NCBI GenBank assembly: GCA_003152255.1
Contig: PLZT01000225.1
Location: 1-15,630, forward strand
From: Methylocystaceae bacterium
GTDB taxonomy: Bacteria > Pseudomonadota > Alphaproteobacteria > Rhizobiales > Beijerinckiaceae
Reading direction: 5' to 3'
DNA: 15,630 nucleotides
The position numbers and the translations under genes are program-made. Below, piece by piece: positions 9,569 to 15,630 of the stretch. The notes beneath the pieces were generated by a model. It searched no databases. It saw nothing but the letters and a program-made list of their open reading frames with translations, and was not told the origin of the DNA. Each line of letters begins with the position of its first letter. Within the stretch, counting starts at the first letter, position 1.

Positions 9569-9862
9569 ATGTCCATACAGCCAGCGCGTGTCGAAGAAAA
9601 ACTGTTCCAGAACCGATATCTCGTGGATGCCGGCAAGCCACATATCGTTATCGAGCCGCACAGCACGCCTTCGAAAAATCTCTTGGCGATGACGACGCTG
9701 TGTCCCGCCGGCTGCTATGCCGAGAATACCGCGGGACAAGTCGAGATCACGCCAGACGGCTGTCTGGAATGCGGCACCTGCCGGATTTTGTGCGAACCGT
9801 CCGGCGACATCGTTTGGAACTACCCGCGCGGCGGTTATGGCGTTCTGTTCAAGTTCGGCTGA
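9569..9862 (+). CDS. fixX: FixX, ferredoxin-like protein
   Basis: A 97-residue ferredoxin-like protein of usual FixX length. It has CPAGCY at 45-50 and the cysteine set C65-x2-C68-x2-C71-x3-C75 in [14 protein letters not shown], followed by the FixX-type C-terminus [15 protein letters not shown]. It corresponds to the iron-sulfur domain of ETF-QO and works with FixC. A ribosome-binding site (AGGAG, about 9556-9561) precedes the ATG. It is the last gene of the nif/fix operon; a stem-loop follows at 9899-9920. Confidence 0.96.
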   Translation: MSIQPARVEEKLFQNRYLVDAGKPHIVIEPHSTPSKNLLAMTTLCPAGCYAENTAGQVEITPDGCLECGTCRILCEPSGDIVWNYPRGGYGVLFKFG

Positions 9863-9898
9863 GACGCCGTCGGTCGAGAACAATTCCTTCGTGGGCCG

Positions 9899-9920
9899 CG
9901 CGGCGCCGAATGGCGGCGCG
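9899..9920 (+). terminator. Stem-loop downstream of fixX, possible end of the nif/fix operon
   Basis: A 9-pair stem with one G-G mismatch (9899-9907 with 9912-9920) closes a GAAT loop, 37 bp after the fixX stop. It is almost all G and C but is not followed by a T-run, so it is not a standard intrinsic terminator. It could still slow polymerase or protect the 3' end of the operon transcript. Confidence 0.4.
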
Positions 9921-9959
9921 TAGGGAGACAACCGGAAGAAGGAAGGCGCGCCAGGGCCA

Positions 9960-10110
9960 ACGGTGTTTCAACTATCACCGCGATCCATTTCCGGAGTTCG
10001 GCGACATGACCGGCCTCCTCCTCGACGAACACCCTCGCGAGTGCTTTGATTTCGGGATCGGACGTCGTTTCAAGCATGTTCCTGTAATATACATGGCCCG
10101 CCGTGTCCGG
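9960..10110 (-). pseudogene. Remnant of a ferritin/rubrerythrin-like gene
   Basis: On the minus strand, about 47 codons read as the C-terminal helices of a ferritin-like (rubrerythrin-type) di-iron protein: YYRNMLETTSDPEIKALA, then VFVEEEAGHVAELRKWI. The EEEAGH part gives an ExxH metal-ligand motif. The match begins abruptly after position 10104 and stops being recognisable after about 9960. The open frame runs on in both directions without family features, has no stop where one is expected, and lacks the N-terminal helix pair. I read this as a gene decayed at both ends, in the 421-bp gap (9863-10283) that otherwise holds only a hairpin at 9899-9920. An alternative is a very short functional peptide, which seems unlikely. 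The family is recognised from motif only. Confidence 0.55.
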
Positions 10111-10283
10111 CCTATTCGTATCTAGCCGCGCCCGTATTTTCATGTTCAAGCGGGCGGAGCGTTTCGCCGTCCACGGCGCCACCGCGCCTGGCTCCGCCGA
10201 CGGATTCGCCGCGAAAGAATGGCCCCCGAATTGCGAGACTGGACGGCATCTCATCGCAATCGCGGATCAAAGCGTGGGCCCTA

Positions 10284-10898
10284 ATGAAATTCTATATGGC
10301 GCCAGGATCCTGTTCGACTGGCATACACATTCTGCTCGAGGAAATAGGCCTGGTTTTCGAGGCCTATATCGTCAATCTCCCGAAGGGAGAGCATTTGACG
10401 CCCGAATATCTCGCCATCAATCCCAATGGGACAATTCCGACATTGCTTCGCGACGACGGCGTCGCGCTGACCGACTTCGTCTCCATCGCGACATGGCTGG
10501 CCGGCGCCTACCCTCGCCGAAAATTATTGCCTTCGGACCAAAGCGCGGCTGATGACGCCATGGAGACGTTGAACTTCTGCGCGCGTCACATCCACGGCGA
10601 GGGCTTTCGCCGCGTGTTCACGCCCGAGCGATATGTTTCAAAGCATCAAACCGTTGAGGCGATAAAGGCCGACGGGCGCAGGATCGCGGTCGAAGCGTTC
10701 GCGCTCGTCAACGATCGGCTCGACGGAAAGTCTTATGTCGCCGGCGCCTTTTCGATCGCCGACGCCGCGCTGTTCTATGTCGAGTTCTGGGCCGACAAAA
10801 TCGGGATGGATTTGCCGGTCAATTGCCGCGCCCATTACGAGCTGATGCGGACGCGACCCGCGGTGCGGCAGGTGCTGGCGGAAGAGGGATATCATTGA
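10284..10898 (+). CDS. Glutathione S-transferase family protein (Cys-type)
   Basis: A 204-residue cytosolic GST-like protein. The N-terminal thioredoxin-fold domain (about 1-78) begins KFYMAPGSCSTGIH, with C10 placed as the catalytic cysteine of bacterial beta-class enzymes, and contains INPNGTIPTL with the cis-proline at about 52. The helical C-terminal domain (about 88-204) has the usual FSIADAALFYVEFWADK segment. At the usual gamma-glutamyl contact the sequence is LTDFVSIATWL, with D64 in place of the more common Glu. The substrate is unknown. The start has no clear ribosome-binding site and no nearby promoter was found. The next gene follows after 12 bp, so it probably shares an operon with the nitroreductase and AAA genes. 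Confidence 0.88.
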   Translation: MKFYMAPGSCSTGIHILLEEIGLVFEAYIVNLPKGEHLTPEYLAINPNGTIPTLLRDDGVALTDFVSIATWLAGAYPRRKLLPSDQSAADDAMETLNFCARHIHGEGFRRVFTPERYVSKHQTVEAIKADGRRIAVEAFALVNDRLDGKSYVAGAFSIADAALFYVEFWADKIGMDLPVNCRAHYELMRTRPAVRQVLAEEGYH

Positions 10899-10910
10899 GG
10901 CGGGGCATGT

Positions 10911-12527
10911 ATGACAATCCACCAAGGCGATAGACTCCCAAGCGACATCAAAGGCTATCACCGGCGCACCAAACATGCGCCGAACCGCTATGCGCTCGGT
11001 CCGGCCTTTCTCGACTGGACTTCGCAACCCTCGCCCTATCGCTCCTTCGCGGGAAGTCCGCGGATCATGCTTCCGCTTCACGATGGCGCCGACACGCCTT
11101 CGTTTCCAGGTCCAGCGCCGCGCGCGGCGAAGCTCGATCGCGACGCCCTGGGTTTGTTTCTCGAACTCGCCTTCGGCCTCAGCGCCTGGAAGAGCGTCGA
11201 GGGATCGACCTGGGCGCTGCGCAACAATCCCTCGAGCGGCAATCTGCATCCGACGGAAGCCTGGGTGATTCTGGGAGCGGGCGATGTGGGCGCCGACACG
11301 GCGTCGCTCTATCATTACGCGCCGCTCGACCACGCGCTGGAAACCCGCGCCAGTTTCGCCGAGGCGGATCTGCTTCCGCCGGGCGGTTTTCTGCTCGCGC
11401 TCGGCTCCATTCCGTGGCGCGAGGCATGGAAGTACGGCGAGCGCGCCTTTCGCTATTGTCAGCTCGACGCCGGCCATGCGATCGGCGCGGCGGCTCAAGC
11501 CGCGGCCGCGCTCGGCTGGCGCGCGCATGTCCTGTGCGAGTCGTCCGACGACGAAATATCCGCGCTGCTTGGCCTCGCGCGGGACGACGCCGCGCATCGG
11601 CGCGAGCGCGAGCACCCCGAACTATTGGCCTGGATCGAAGTCGATCATTCACTCCCCGCGCCTTTCGACCTCCGCCGCATTATTGACGCGGCGCGCGTCT
11701 GGCATGGAGCGGCGAACCAGTTGAGCGACGATCACGACGGCTGGCCGCTCGTCGATCTCGCGTTTCAACTCTGCCGCAAGCCGCGCGGCGCAGGGGTAGC
11801 CGCGCCGCCGCGGAAGGCGTGTCAGCCCGCCGGCGCAAGCGGTCCATCCATCGCCGAGGTCGTGCGCGGGCGACGCAGCGCGCAACGCTTCGACGGAAAA
11901 TCAACGCTCCCCCGCGCCGCGTTTTTCTCGATGCTGGCGGCGACAATGCCGGGCGCGGAGCCACTGCTCGACGCCTTCCCATGGCCGGCGGCGCTGACGC
12001 TCGTCTTGTTCGTCCACCGCGTCGAGGGCCTGGAGCCCGGACTTTATCTGCTGGCCCGAGACGCTCGTCTCGCCGGGCGATTGCGCGCGGCCTGTTCTGA
12101 AAATTTCGAATGGGCGCCGGTCGAGCCGAGCGACTTACCGTTGTTTCGCTTGCGAGCCGGCGACGCCCAACGCGATGCGACGCGGCTGGCTTGTCTCCAG
12201 GCTATTTCCGGCAAGGGCTGTTTCAGCGTCACGATGATCGCCGAATTCGACCGGACGCTCGACGCCGAGGGCGCCTTCGCATACCGGCGCCTGCATTGGG
12301 AGGCCGGGCTCATCGGACAGGCGCTCTATCTCGGCGCCAGCGCGAGCGGCTTCGCGGGAACTGGCATCGGCTGCTTCTTCGACGACGAGGTTCACGCTCT
12401 GCTGGGCCTCGCGGACGATCAAACCGCATTCCAGGATGTCTACCACTTCACGGTCGGCGCGCCGGTCGAAGACGCGCGCATTCTCACCTTTCCTCCCTAT
12501 CCAGAAGAGAGACGGACACGGCGATGA
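10911..12527 (+). CDS. SagB/ThcOx-type tandem-domain nitroreductase family protein
   Basis: A 538-residue protein with two nitroreductase-like halves. It opens with a segment typical of SagB/ThcOx-type proteins (YHRRTKHAPNRYA at 16-28, then DWTSQPSPYRSF). Domain 1 (about 75-260) has the FMN-binding-like RNNPSSGNLHPTEAWVI at 104-120. Domain 2 (about 311-535) has VVRGRRSAQRFDG at 317-329, HRVEGLEPGLYLL at 369-381, RRLHWEAGLIGQALYL at 459-474 and GTGIGCFFDD at 483-492. The Ser/Gly-rich FMN loop expected in domain 2 is replaced by a stretch around PLLDAFPWPAAL, so only one half may bind FMN well. Relatives oxidise azoline rings in peptide natural products, but no precursor peptide or YcaO gene is seen here. 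GAGGCGGGG before the ATG is a likely ribosome-binding site; the stop overlaps the AAA gene. Confidence 0.87.
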   Translation: MTIHQGDRLPSDIKGYHRRTKHAPNRYALGPAFLDWTSQPSPYRSFAGSPRIMLPLHDGADTPSFPGPAPRAAKLDRDALGLFLELAFGLSAWKSVEGSTWALRNNPSSGNLHPTEAWVILGAGDVGADTASLYHYAPLDHALETRASFAEADLLPPGGFLLALGSIPWREAWKYGERAFRYCQLDAGHAIGAAAQAAAALGWRAHVLCESSDDEISALLGLARDDAAHRREREHPELLAWIEVDHSLPAPFDLRRIIDAARVWHGAANQLSDDHDGWPLVDLAFQLCRKPRGAGVAAPPRKACQPAGASGPSIAEVVRGRRSAQRFDGKSTLPRAAFFSMLAATMPGAEPLLDAFPWPAALTLVLFVHRVEGLEPGLYLLARDARLAGRLRAACSENFEWAPVEPSDLPLFRLRAGDAQRDATRLACLQAISGKGCFSVTMIAEFDRTLDAEGAFAYRRLHWEAGLIGQALYLGASASGFAGTGIGCFFDDEVHALLGLADDQTAFQDVYHFTVGAPVEDARILTFPPYPEERRTRR

Positions 12528-14236
12528 ACATTCAGATCGAACGGGCGCATGTCGAAGCCTTGATGGAGCGTTTCCCGGCGCATTCCGGTCTCGCGGAACA
12601 GTTGCGGTTCAGTGAGCGCGTCGAGGTCGACCTATCGCATCTCTCCAGCGAGGAACTCGACTTCCTGGAGGAGCGCTACCGGGGATCGGGGCCGGACATG
12701 CGCGCCAAGGCCGCGCAACTCGCCACTATTCGCGCCGCGCTGCTGATCGACGGCGTGAGATTCGAGCCGGGCGATCTCGAAATGGCGCTCCCGGCGCTCG
12801 TGCGGCATTTGACCACGAACGCCATTCGCGGCTGGCTGTTCACGGCGAGCGTCGCCAGCAAGCCCTTGCCTTATCTGGTGACGCGCTTCGACTATGTACC
12901 CTCCTCCAACGACGAAGCCGGCAAGATTCTGGTCGAACTCAAGGCCAACGCGAAAGGCGTGCTGCAATCCGCCGCCATCCGCATCATGGCCGCCGACGTC
13001 GCCGGCCGCACGATTAGCGAAATCCTCGCCGCCAAAGGCTTCTTGCGGGAAACCCCGGCTTTGATCGAGGCGTTCGACGCCGCGACCGACGTCTATTTCG
13101 ATTGGCGCGGGCGCTACGGCGCGCAATTCACCGGCAGGGGAACGGGTTTCCACGCCGAAGACCCCAACGCCTCGCATCGCGACATGGACTGGTCGCGCAA
13201 GGACATTATCGTCTTGTCGACGAGCGGCGGCGACGCGCGACTCGTCAATGACGAAGGCGTTCTGTCGGCGCGCAGTCTGACGCTCGAATCGCCCGGCGAC
13301 GTGCTCGGACATTTCGTCCGCAAGGCCGCCAAAAGCAACCGCTTCGCCGCCGAGGACGAAATCCTGGAGTTGCGCGAGCAAATCCCGCCGGAGCTTTTCA
13401 CGCGCGTCCCCGTGCATCCCTATATTCTGATGTTCCATCTCGACTTGCATCACCATTTGTGGGTGCATGTCGACGAAATGGCGCCCTATCGCTACCAGCC
13501 CGAACTCAAGCAAAAGCTGGTGCTGCCGCCCGAGCAAACCGACCTCATCGACATATTGACCGCCGAAATGGATATGTTGATGGACGATATCGTCGCGGGA
13601 AAATCCGGCGGCACGACGGTGTTATGCGCGGGGCCGCCGGGCGTCGGCAAGACGCTGACGGCGGAAGTCTATTCGGAAATTATTCAGCGCCCGCTTTACC
13701 GCGTGCATTCCGGCCAGCTCGGACTCAACGTTTCGACGATGGAGACGGCGCTAAAGGAAATACTGACGCGCGCGCAGCGCTGGGGCGCGGTCATGCTGAT
13801 CGACGAGGCAGATGTCTATATCAAGCGCCGCGACGATAACATCGCCATGAACGCCGTCGTCGGCGTGTTCTTGCGCGTGCTTGAATATTTCAACGGGCTG
13901 CTGTTTCTCACGACGAATCGCGTCGACGACATCGACGAAGCCATCGTTTCGCGCTGCATCGCGTTGATCAAATATTATCCGCCCGACGACGACGCGCGCC
14001 GGCGCATTTGGGGCGTCATGGCGGGGCAGTTCGATCTGTCGCTCGACAAGGAGCTCATTGACGACCTCGTCGCGACCTTCCCGGCGGCGACCGGGCGCGA
14101 CATCAAGGGACTCGCGAAACTCGTGGCGAAATTTTGCCATCAAAAGCAGGTTCCGCCTGATATCGAGGTGTTCCGGCGTTGCGCCATCTTCCGCGGGCTC
14201 GATGTCGTCGGCGCGAAGGCTTTGGAGCCGGCGTAG
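12524..14236 (+). CDS. AAA-family ATPase with large unassigned N-terminal region
   Basis: A 570-residue protein with a C-terminal AAA module. Walker A is GPPGVGKT at 370-377, Walker B VMLIDEAD at 423-430, sensor 1 around TTN at 463-465, a probable arginine finger R478 in IVSRC, and a sensor-2-like TGRDIKG at 523-529. The N-terminal 340 residues belong to no family I recognise. They look cytosolic, without signal peptide or membrane segment, and include a His-rich patch at 305-315 (HLDLHHHLWVH) that could bind metal. AAA proteins of this single-ring kind usually remodel or activate a partner protein. The ATG overlaps the nitroreductase stop (ATGA), which makes that protein the best candidate partner. 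The open frame extends upstream to 12110 inside the neighbour and is not real there. Confidence 0.87.
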   Translation: MNIQIERAHVEALMERFPAHSGLAEQLRFSERVEVDLSHLSSEELDFLEERYRGSGPDMRAKAAQLATIRAALLIDGVRFEPGDLEMALPALVRHLTTNAIRGWLFTASVASKPLPYLVTRFDYVPSSNDEAGKILVELKANAKGVLQSAAIRIMAADVAGRTISEILAAKGFLRETPALIEAFDAATDVYFDWRGRYGAQFTGRGTGFHAEDPNASHRDMDWSRKDIIVLSTSGGDARLVNDEGVLSARSLTLESPGDVLGHFVRKAAKSNRFAAEDEILELREQIPPELFTRVPVHPYILMFHLDLHHHLWVHVDEMAPYRYQPELKQKLVLPPEQTDLIDILTAEMDMLMDDIVAGKSGGTTVLCAGPPGVGKTLTAEVYSEIIQRPLYRVHSGQLGLNVSTMETALKEILTRAQRWGAVMLIDEADVYIKRRDDNIAMNAVVGVFLRVLEYFNGLLFLTTNRVDDIDEAIVSRCIALIKYYPPDDDARRRIWGVMAGQFDLSLDKELIDDLVATFPAATGRDIKGLAKLVAKFCHQKQVPPDIEVFRRCAIFRGLDVVGAKALEPA

Positions 14237-14246
14237 CGCGCTTTCC

Positions 14247-14350
14247 GCTCGGATGGAATCATCCGAGCAATAAGAAAAACGCGCAACATCAAAATGCTGG
14301 AGCAAGTTCTGATCGCCGAAGTCTGTCAACTTTTGCGGAACTTGCTCTAG
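14247..14350. repeat. Palindromic two-hairpin element in a convergent intergenic region
   Basis: Two inverted repeats lie back to back between the AAA gene and the minus-strand gene. The first is a perfect 9-bp stem, GCTCGGATG (14247-14255) and CATCCGAGC (14260-14268), with a GAAT loop. The second pairs GAGCAAGTTC (14300-14309) with GAACTTGCTC (14338-14347), with a further inner AAGT/ACTT pairing around a CTGTCA centre. It ends with CTAG at 14347-14350, three bases from the neighbouring stop codon. I recall similar dispersed elements in intergenic regions of Rhizobiales genomes, but could not check. It may also act as a two-way transcription stop. Confidence 0.7.
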
Positions 14351-14353
14351 CGC

Positions 14354-14656
14354 TCACGCGCGCAAGGGCGCGCCCCTCTCGTCGAACAGAAGTTCGGTCG
14401 GTTCGTCGTCGCCCATGCTGATTCGCGCGCGCGAAAGAACGCCGTCGGCCCGATATTCATAAAGATGAGTCAGCTCGACCTCGCCGTAGACGAGTTTTTC
14501 GCAGGAGACGAGTCTGTCCGCTTCGTCGTAGACGGCTCGAAAATAGGTGTTGCGATTTTGGAGTTCGCTCGCGGCGAGCGGCGAGACGAGCCTGAGCGGC
14601 AAGCTCACCCCGCTGTAGGACAGGAAATAGCGGGGGCCGTTGGCGTTGGCGTTCAT
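14354..14656 (-). CDS. Small conserved protein of unknown function, possibly DUF6156
   Basis: A 100-residue minus-strand protein convergent with the AAA gene. It has the look of a compact, conserved beta-rich protein: GPRYFLSYSGVSLPLRLVSP at the start, LQNRNTYFRAVYDEADRL, then CEKLVYGEVELTHLYEYR, and a C-terminal LLFDERGAPL. This pattern resembles the family I know as DUF6156, but the name is from memory. There is no signal peptide, membrane segment or cofactor motif. GGGAAAGAG just upstream of the ATG serves as ribosome-binding site. No promoter could be picked out in 14657-14875. Function is unknown; no link to nitrogen fixation can be argued beyond location. Confidence 0.78.
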   Translation of the reverse strand: MNANANGPRYFLSYSGVSLPLRLVSPLAASELQNRNTYFRAVYDEADRLVSCEKLVYGEVELTHLYEYRADGVLSRARISMGDDEPTELLFDERGAPLRA

Positions 14657-14686
14657 ATCGGCTCTTTCCCGCGGCGGCCGCGATGA

Positions 14687-14806
14687 TCACGGCGCCGTCA
14701 CCGCATCCCCCGAGATCCGCGCCGCGCGCCTGTCGGCGATCCAGACAAGGATCGCATTAGGCTCGACGTGGCCGCCTTGGCCAAGAGCGGCTCCAACGAC
14801 CGCCAT
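14687..14806 (-). CDS. Possible 39-residue small ORF, uncertain
   Basis: An ATG at 14806 opens a 39-codon minus-strand frame that ends at 14687 and lies 31 bp upstream of the small conserved gene. It begins MAVVGAALGQGG and contains ILVWIADRRAARISG. An in-frame stop lies a few codons before the ATG. Third positions are mostly G or C, as in real genes here, but there is no clear ribosome-binding site and I recognise no family. It may be a leader ORF, a gene remnant or chance. Apart from this, 14657-14875 shows nothing clear. Confidence 0.2.
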   Translation of the reverse strand: MAVVGAALGQGGHVEPNAILVWIADRRAARISGDAVTAP

Positions 14807-14875
14807 CGTGATCGAGCGCTCTTAATCCGCCCGAGAGGCTTCGCCGGCGGCGAAATACGCGCATTACTGGAAATC

Positions 14876-14925
14876 TGGAGCGGGCGAAGGGATTCGAACC
14901 CTCGACCCCAACCTTGGCAAGGTTG
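14876..14925 (-). other. 3' half of a tRNA-Gly(GCC) gene, probable attachment-site core
   Basis: Read on the minus strand, 14925 to 14876 gives the anticodon stem CAACC/GGTTG around loop TTGCCAA (anticodon GCC, glycine). It continues with variable loop GGGTC, T-arm GAGGG-TTCGAAT-CCCTT, acceptor strand CGCCCGC, discriminator T and encoded CCA. The 5' half (acceptor 5' strand and D-arm) is absent: upstream sequence bears no likeness to a tRNA. A tRNA 3' half next to an integrase gene is what remains as the direct-repeat core after site-specific integration. An intact tRNA-Gly is expected at the other end of the element, outside the window. Confidence 0.85.
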
Positions 14926-14951
14926 CAATCCGGCATTTCTGGCCCTTTCTC

Positions 14952-15060
14952 TTGCTTACCCGACGCACAAAAGCCGTTGACTGCAAGAGATTTCCCCTTT
15001 ACCCGTCTTTCTGACAATATCCTGAGTTTACCCCCGCGTGCTTACCTATTGCTTACCCGA
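14952..15060 (+). repeat. Direct repeats of a TTACC motif, candidate integrase arm-binding sites
   Basis: The 12-mer TTGCTTACCCGA occurs exactly twice, at 14952-14963 and 15049-15060. Three related copies lie between: CTTTACCCG (14997-15005), GTTTACCCC (15026-15034) and TGCTTACCT (15039-15047). All have the same orientation and fill the gap between the tRNA half and the integrase start. Such repeats between an att core and int are typical of arm sites bound by the integrase N-terminal domain. The last copy overlaps the integrase ribosome-binding region, so autoregulation is possible. Both readings are inferred. Confidence 0.6.
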
Positions 15061-15069
15061 GGGGTTAAC

Positions 15070-15624
15070 ATGGCCTCGATAAAGGCCAAAATCACTAAGC
15101 GACTTATCGATTCGCTTAAGCCGGTTCCCGACGAAGACTTATTCGTCTGGGACACGGAACTTCGCCGCTATGCCCTGAGAATGAAACCCAGCGGCGCGGC
15201 TTCCTACCTAATCCTTTACCGCGCGGCGGGGCGCCGCCAACGGATGCACACATTCGCCCGCGTCGGAACGATCACCCCGGAGGAGGCGAAGGCCAAGGCC
15301 CGTCGACTGCTTGCGGAAGTGGATGACGGCGGCGACCCAGGCCAGCGGCGCGCCGAAGACGGTATGGCGATCACTGTCGCGGAGGTTTGCCAAAGATATC
15401 TCGAAGCGGCCCGCGCGGGCCTCGTGGTCACGAATCGCCGCAAGCCGAAGAGCCCCTCGACACTCGCCGTAGACGAGGGGCGAATCGCGCGCCACATCAT
15501 ACCCTTGATCGGGAAGCACATCGCCAACATGCTCGCCGACCGCGCGGACATCATTCAGAAAATGCACGATGACATCGCGGGCGGGAAGACCGCCGCGACG
15601 ATAAAGACTAAGAGCCTGACCTAA
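15070..15624 (+). CDS. Truncated tyrosine-type integrase (N-terminal half only)
   Basis: A 184-residue protein corresponding to the N-terminal half of a tRNA-targeting tyrosine recombinase. Residues 1-95 form the arm-type DNA-binding (DUF4102-like) domain, with ITKRLIDSLKP and LFVWDTELRRYALRMKPSG. Residues from about 97 to 175 form the core-binding helical domain (ITVAEVCQRYLE, then IARHIIPLIGKHIANML). It ends at TAA 15622-15624 after KTAATIKTK, where relatives continue into the catalytic domain. The R-H-x-x-R-Y residues are therefore missing, and the protein is about half the usual 400. It is probably inactive, cut by a frameshift, stop or insertion. The ATG at 15070 has GAGGGG upstream (15059-15064); an in-frame start at 14914 lies inside the tRNA half and is rejected. 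Confidence 0.85.
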   Translation: MASIKAKITKRLIDSLKPVPDEDLFVWDTELRRYALRMKPSGAASYLILYRAAGRRQRMHTFARVGTITPEEAKAKARRLLAEVDDGGDPGQRRAEDGMAITVAEVCQRYLEAARAGLVVTNRRKPKSPSTLAVDEGRIARHIIPLIGKHIANMLADRADIIQKMHDDIAGGKTAATIKTKSLT

Positions 15625-15630
15625 AATTGG

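Noticed and set aside
9053..9931. Minus-strand open frame (292 codons) opposite fixC-fixX
   Set aside because: It is the shadow of two well-supported genes, with an Arg/Ser-rich translation.
10220..10283. A sigma-54 promoter for the GST gene (GG...GC around the stretch ACTGGACGGCATCTCATCGC)
   Set aside because: GG and GC spacing is wrong for -24/-12, and no exact TGT-N10-ACA site lies upstream.
10638..11615. Long minus-strand open frame (325 codons) opposite the GST and nitroreductase genes
   Set aside because: It runs across two real genes on the other strand and shows only Arg/Ala-rich, low-information sequence.
12110..12523. Upstream extension of the AAA ATPase into the nitroreductase gene
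   Set aside because: It is an out-of-frame, Arg-rich shadow; the ATG at 12524 overlapping the stop is a normal coupled start.
14876..14950. An intact tRNA-Gly gene
   Set aside because: Only the anticodon-to-CCA half is present; no D-arm or 5' acceptor strand is found upstream on the minus strand.
14952..15060. A CRISPR array
   Set aside because: The repeats are short, unevenly spaced and variable, and lie between an att core and an integrase; arm sites explain them better.

Overview
The window is the downstream part of a nitrogen-fixation (nif/fix) cluster from an alphaproteobacterium. The high GC content, the GC-rich third codon positions, the order fdxB-nifQ / iscA-nifU-nifS-nifV-cysE-nifW-fixABCX and an alphaproteobacterial tRNA-Gly(GCC) half all point to a diazotroph of the Rhizobiales. 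A type II methanotroph such as Methylocystis or Methylosinus is my best guess, but this is inference and no taxonomic marker gene is present.

Layout. 1-1139 (+): the 3' end of a NifX-associated small protein gene, then fdxB and nifQ, tightly packed. These close an upstream nif operon that begins outside the window. 1140-1339: a 200-bp control region with two TGT-N10-ACA NifA-type sites, followed by a near-perfect sigma-54 promoter at 1285-1300. 1340-9862 (+): one long operon, iscA(nif)-nifU-nifS-nifV-cysE-nifW-fixA-fixB-fixC-fixX, with overlaps or gaps of at most about 55 bp. 9863-10283: no intact gene, but a hairpin and the decayed antisense remnant of a ferritin/rubrerythrin-like gene. 10284-14236 (+): a three-gene set of a Cys-type glutathione S-transferase, a tandem SagB/ThcOx-type nitroreductase and an AAA ATPase with a large unassigned N-terminus. 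The last two overlap by 4 bp. 14247-14350: a two-hairpin palindromic element between convergent genes. 14354-14656 (-): a small conserved protein, possibly DUF6156. 14876-15624: the 3' half of a tRNA-Gly gene, a set of TTACC-type direct repeats and a truncated tyrosine integrase. This looks like the boundary of an integrated element.

How the genes work together. NifS supplies sulfur and NifU plus the IscA-like protein build and carry Fe-S clusters. CysE feeds cysteine to NifS. NifV makes homocitrate and NifQ supplies molybdenum for FeMo-co. NifW assists nitrogenase component I. FixABCX is the electron-bifurcating complex that reduces ferredoxin or flavodoxin for nitrogenase, and FdxB is a dicluster ferredoxin probably used in electron supply or cofactor assembly. 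The least explained and most promising part is the GST / tandem nitroreductase / AAA ATPase set just behind fixX. It has no well-known role in nitrogen fixation and may be a nif-linked redox or protein-maturation module.
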